Assembly (NCBI GenBank): GCA_028285345.1
Contig: JANQPT010000041.1
Coordinates: 186,001 to 250,000 of the forward strand
Direction: 5' to 3'
Origin: Planctomycetales bacterium
Lineage (GTDB): Bacteria; Planctomycetota; Planctomycetia; Planctomycetales; Planctomycetaceae
Length of the DNA stretch: 64,000 bases
Shown: one piece after another, positions 63,043-64,000 of the stretch
Numbering within the stretch: position 1 is the first letter of the stretch
How the letters are laid out: each line of letters begins with the position of its first letter
Made by a program: the position numbers and the translations under genes
Notes under the pieces: model-generated
The model's input: only the letters and a program-made list of their open reading frames with translations
Database searches by the model: none
What the model was told of the DNA's origin: nothing

Positions 63043-64000
63043 ATGAGCACAAATGGGACTTTGAATCGGAAACTGCGGATGGCCCTCGTCGGCGGCGGCG
63101 CCGGGGCGTTCATTGGACGGGTCCATGCGACTGCCGCTGTGCTCGACAATCGTGCCGAGTTGGTCGCGGGGGCACTCTCTTCCGATCCCGAGCGTGCCAA
63201 AGCCTCCGCTCCGGACTACGACATCAAGCCGGACCGGGCATACGGATCGGTCGACGAGTTGATCGAAAAGGAGTCGGCACTCCCTGAGGACGTCCGCATC
63301 GACTTCATTTCGATCGCCACGCCGAATCACACACACTTTCCAATCGCCAAAGCGGCGATCGAGGCCGGTTTCAACGTCGTCTGCGACAAACCGATGACAT
63401 TTGACCTGCAGCAGGCCGAGGAATTGGCCGAGTTGGTTGAGAAATCGGGCGTCGTCTTTGCGCTGACGCACAATTACACCGGCTATCCCTTGGTCCGCCA
63501 AGTGCGGGAAATGATTCTCAGCGGCGAGTTGGGCGAGATTCAAGCGATTCGGTCCAACTACATTCAAGGGTGGTTGAGATCCCGGTTAGAGTCGGACGAC
63601 CAAAAGCAGGCCGCATGGAGAACCGACCCCGCAAAATCAGGAGCCGCCGGCTCTTTCGGCGACATCGGCACTCACGCCTACAACTTGGCCCGCTACATGA
63701 CCGGCCTGCTGCCCGAAGAAGTTTCCTGCCACCTGAAGATCTTCGCTCCGGGACGACGGCTCGACGACTATGGGCACGCGGTCATCCGCTTCGAAAACGG
63801 CGGACTGGGCACCGTGACCGCCAGCCAGATTTCGCACGGTCGCGAAAACGACCTGTTCATTGAAGTCGACGGGACCAAAGGAGCCGTCCAGTGGCGGCAA
63901 GAAGAACCCAACAAAATGGTCTTGCGCCGCAACGGCCAACCGCACGCGTTGTACACGCGTGATCCAAACGCCCCCTTTACTAACGCGTCGGGAGCCGCAG
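63043..64000 (+). CDS. Gfo/Idh/MocA family oxidoreductase, 5' part only
   Basis: The frame runs off the right edge, leaving 319 residues; the family is usually 350-450. ATG at 63043 has AAGGA 9 nt upstream. A Rossmann NAD(P) site (MALVGGGAGAFIGRVHATA) heads the protein. Next come IDFISIATPNHTHFPIAKAA and VVCDKPMTFD with the conserved Lys-Pro. The C-terminal substrate domain follows, with WRTDPAKSGAAGSFGDIGTH and the His/Tyr-type residues in GDIGTHAYNLARYM. These enzymes oxidise or epimerise sugars and inositols. There is no Tat signal, unlike many planctomycete members, so it is probably cytoplasmic. Confidence 0.93.
   Translation, partial: MSTNGTLNRKLRMALVGGGAGAFIGRVHATAAVLDNRAELVAGALSSDPERAKASAPDYDIKPDRAYGSVDELIEKESALPEDVRIDFISIATPNHTHFPIAKAAIEAGFNVVCDKPMTFDLQQAEELAELVEKSGVVFALTHNYTGYPLVRQVREMILSGELGEIQAIRSNYIQGWLRSRLESDDQKQAAWRTDPAKSGAAGSFGDIGTHAYNLARYMTGLLPEEVSCHLKIFAPGRRLDDYGHAVIRFENGGLGTVTASQISHGRENDLFIEVDGTKGAVQWRQEEPNKMVLRRNGQPHALYTRDPNAPFTNASGAA

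Overview
The window looks like a chromosomal segment of a planctomycete (Planctomycetota, Planctomycetia). The evidence is gene content. It has a PSCyt1-DUF1549-DUF1553 protein, a DUF1080-ThuA fusion, an FGE-sulfatase-like protein behind an N-terminal zinc ribbon, VIT/vWA/TPR giant proteins, an RraA-like protein, a Lys/Ala histone-like protein and many signal-peptide proteins of unknown function. Coding density is high and both strands are used. I found no rRNA, tRNA, CRISPR array, prophage or transposase gene.

Layout. 1-4075: a truncated sppA-like protease gene, a secreted hypothetical, and a minus-strand vWA/TPR gene pair. 4556-16107: a probable four-gene operon of an ECF-type sigma factor, a 3154-residue membrane protein (anti-sigma-like N-terminus, FecR-like, VIT, vWA, LolA-like and TPR regions) and two small secreted proteins. 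16158-23901: M50 protease, acyl desaturase, FGE-like membrane protein, DUF2071 protein, amidohydrolase, an orphan ORF inserted between partial duplications, and an RraA homologue. 23972-29617: the cytochrome/DUF1553 protein, xylose isomerase, histone-like protein and a sugar-phosphate-isomerase-like protein. 29975-38080: cardiolipin synthase, a consensus parS site, a HlyD-type adaptor, an MBOAT/wax-synthase-like protein with a small membrane partner, a WD40 protein and a DPP4-like peptidase. 38215-41632: a Zn/Cd-type P1B ATPase and a WYL regulator. 41925-49160: a signalling island. 49373-57814: DUF1080-ThuA and AddAB. 57811-60313: a nickel/cobalt ECF transporter. 60505-64000: a lipoprotein, a THUMP-like methyltransferase, a hypothetical and a truncated Gfo/Idh/MocA oxidoreductase.

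Two blocks are the most interesting. The first is the signalling island. A cyclic-nucleotide-binding domain fused to a Ser/Thr kinase lies next to a hybrid histidine kinase, a single-domain response regulator and a receiver-coupled class III adenylate cyclase. The cyclase carries two histidine-kinase-dimerisation-like hairpins. Together they could form a closed phosphorelay-cAMP-protein kinase circuit with a PKG-like single-chain kinase. The second is the sigma factor operon, in which the presumed anti-sigma partner is fused to a very large extracytoplasmic scaffold.

Non-coding structure includes two copies of an 83-bp repeat that abut a gene start and a gene stop. There is also a 116-bp element with long terminal inverted repeats, a 45-bp duplicated gene start around an orphan ORF, a perfect 17-bp inverted repeat in an AT-rich gap, and the parS site. 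All family assignments come from reading motifs by eye; no database search was run.
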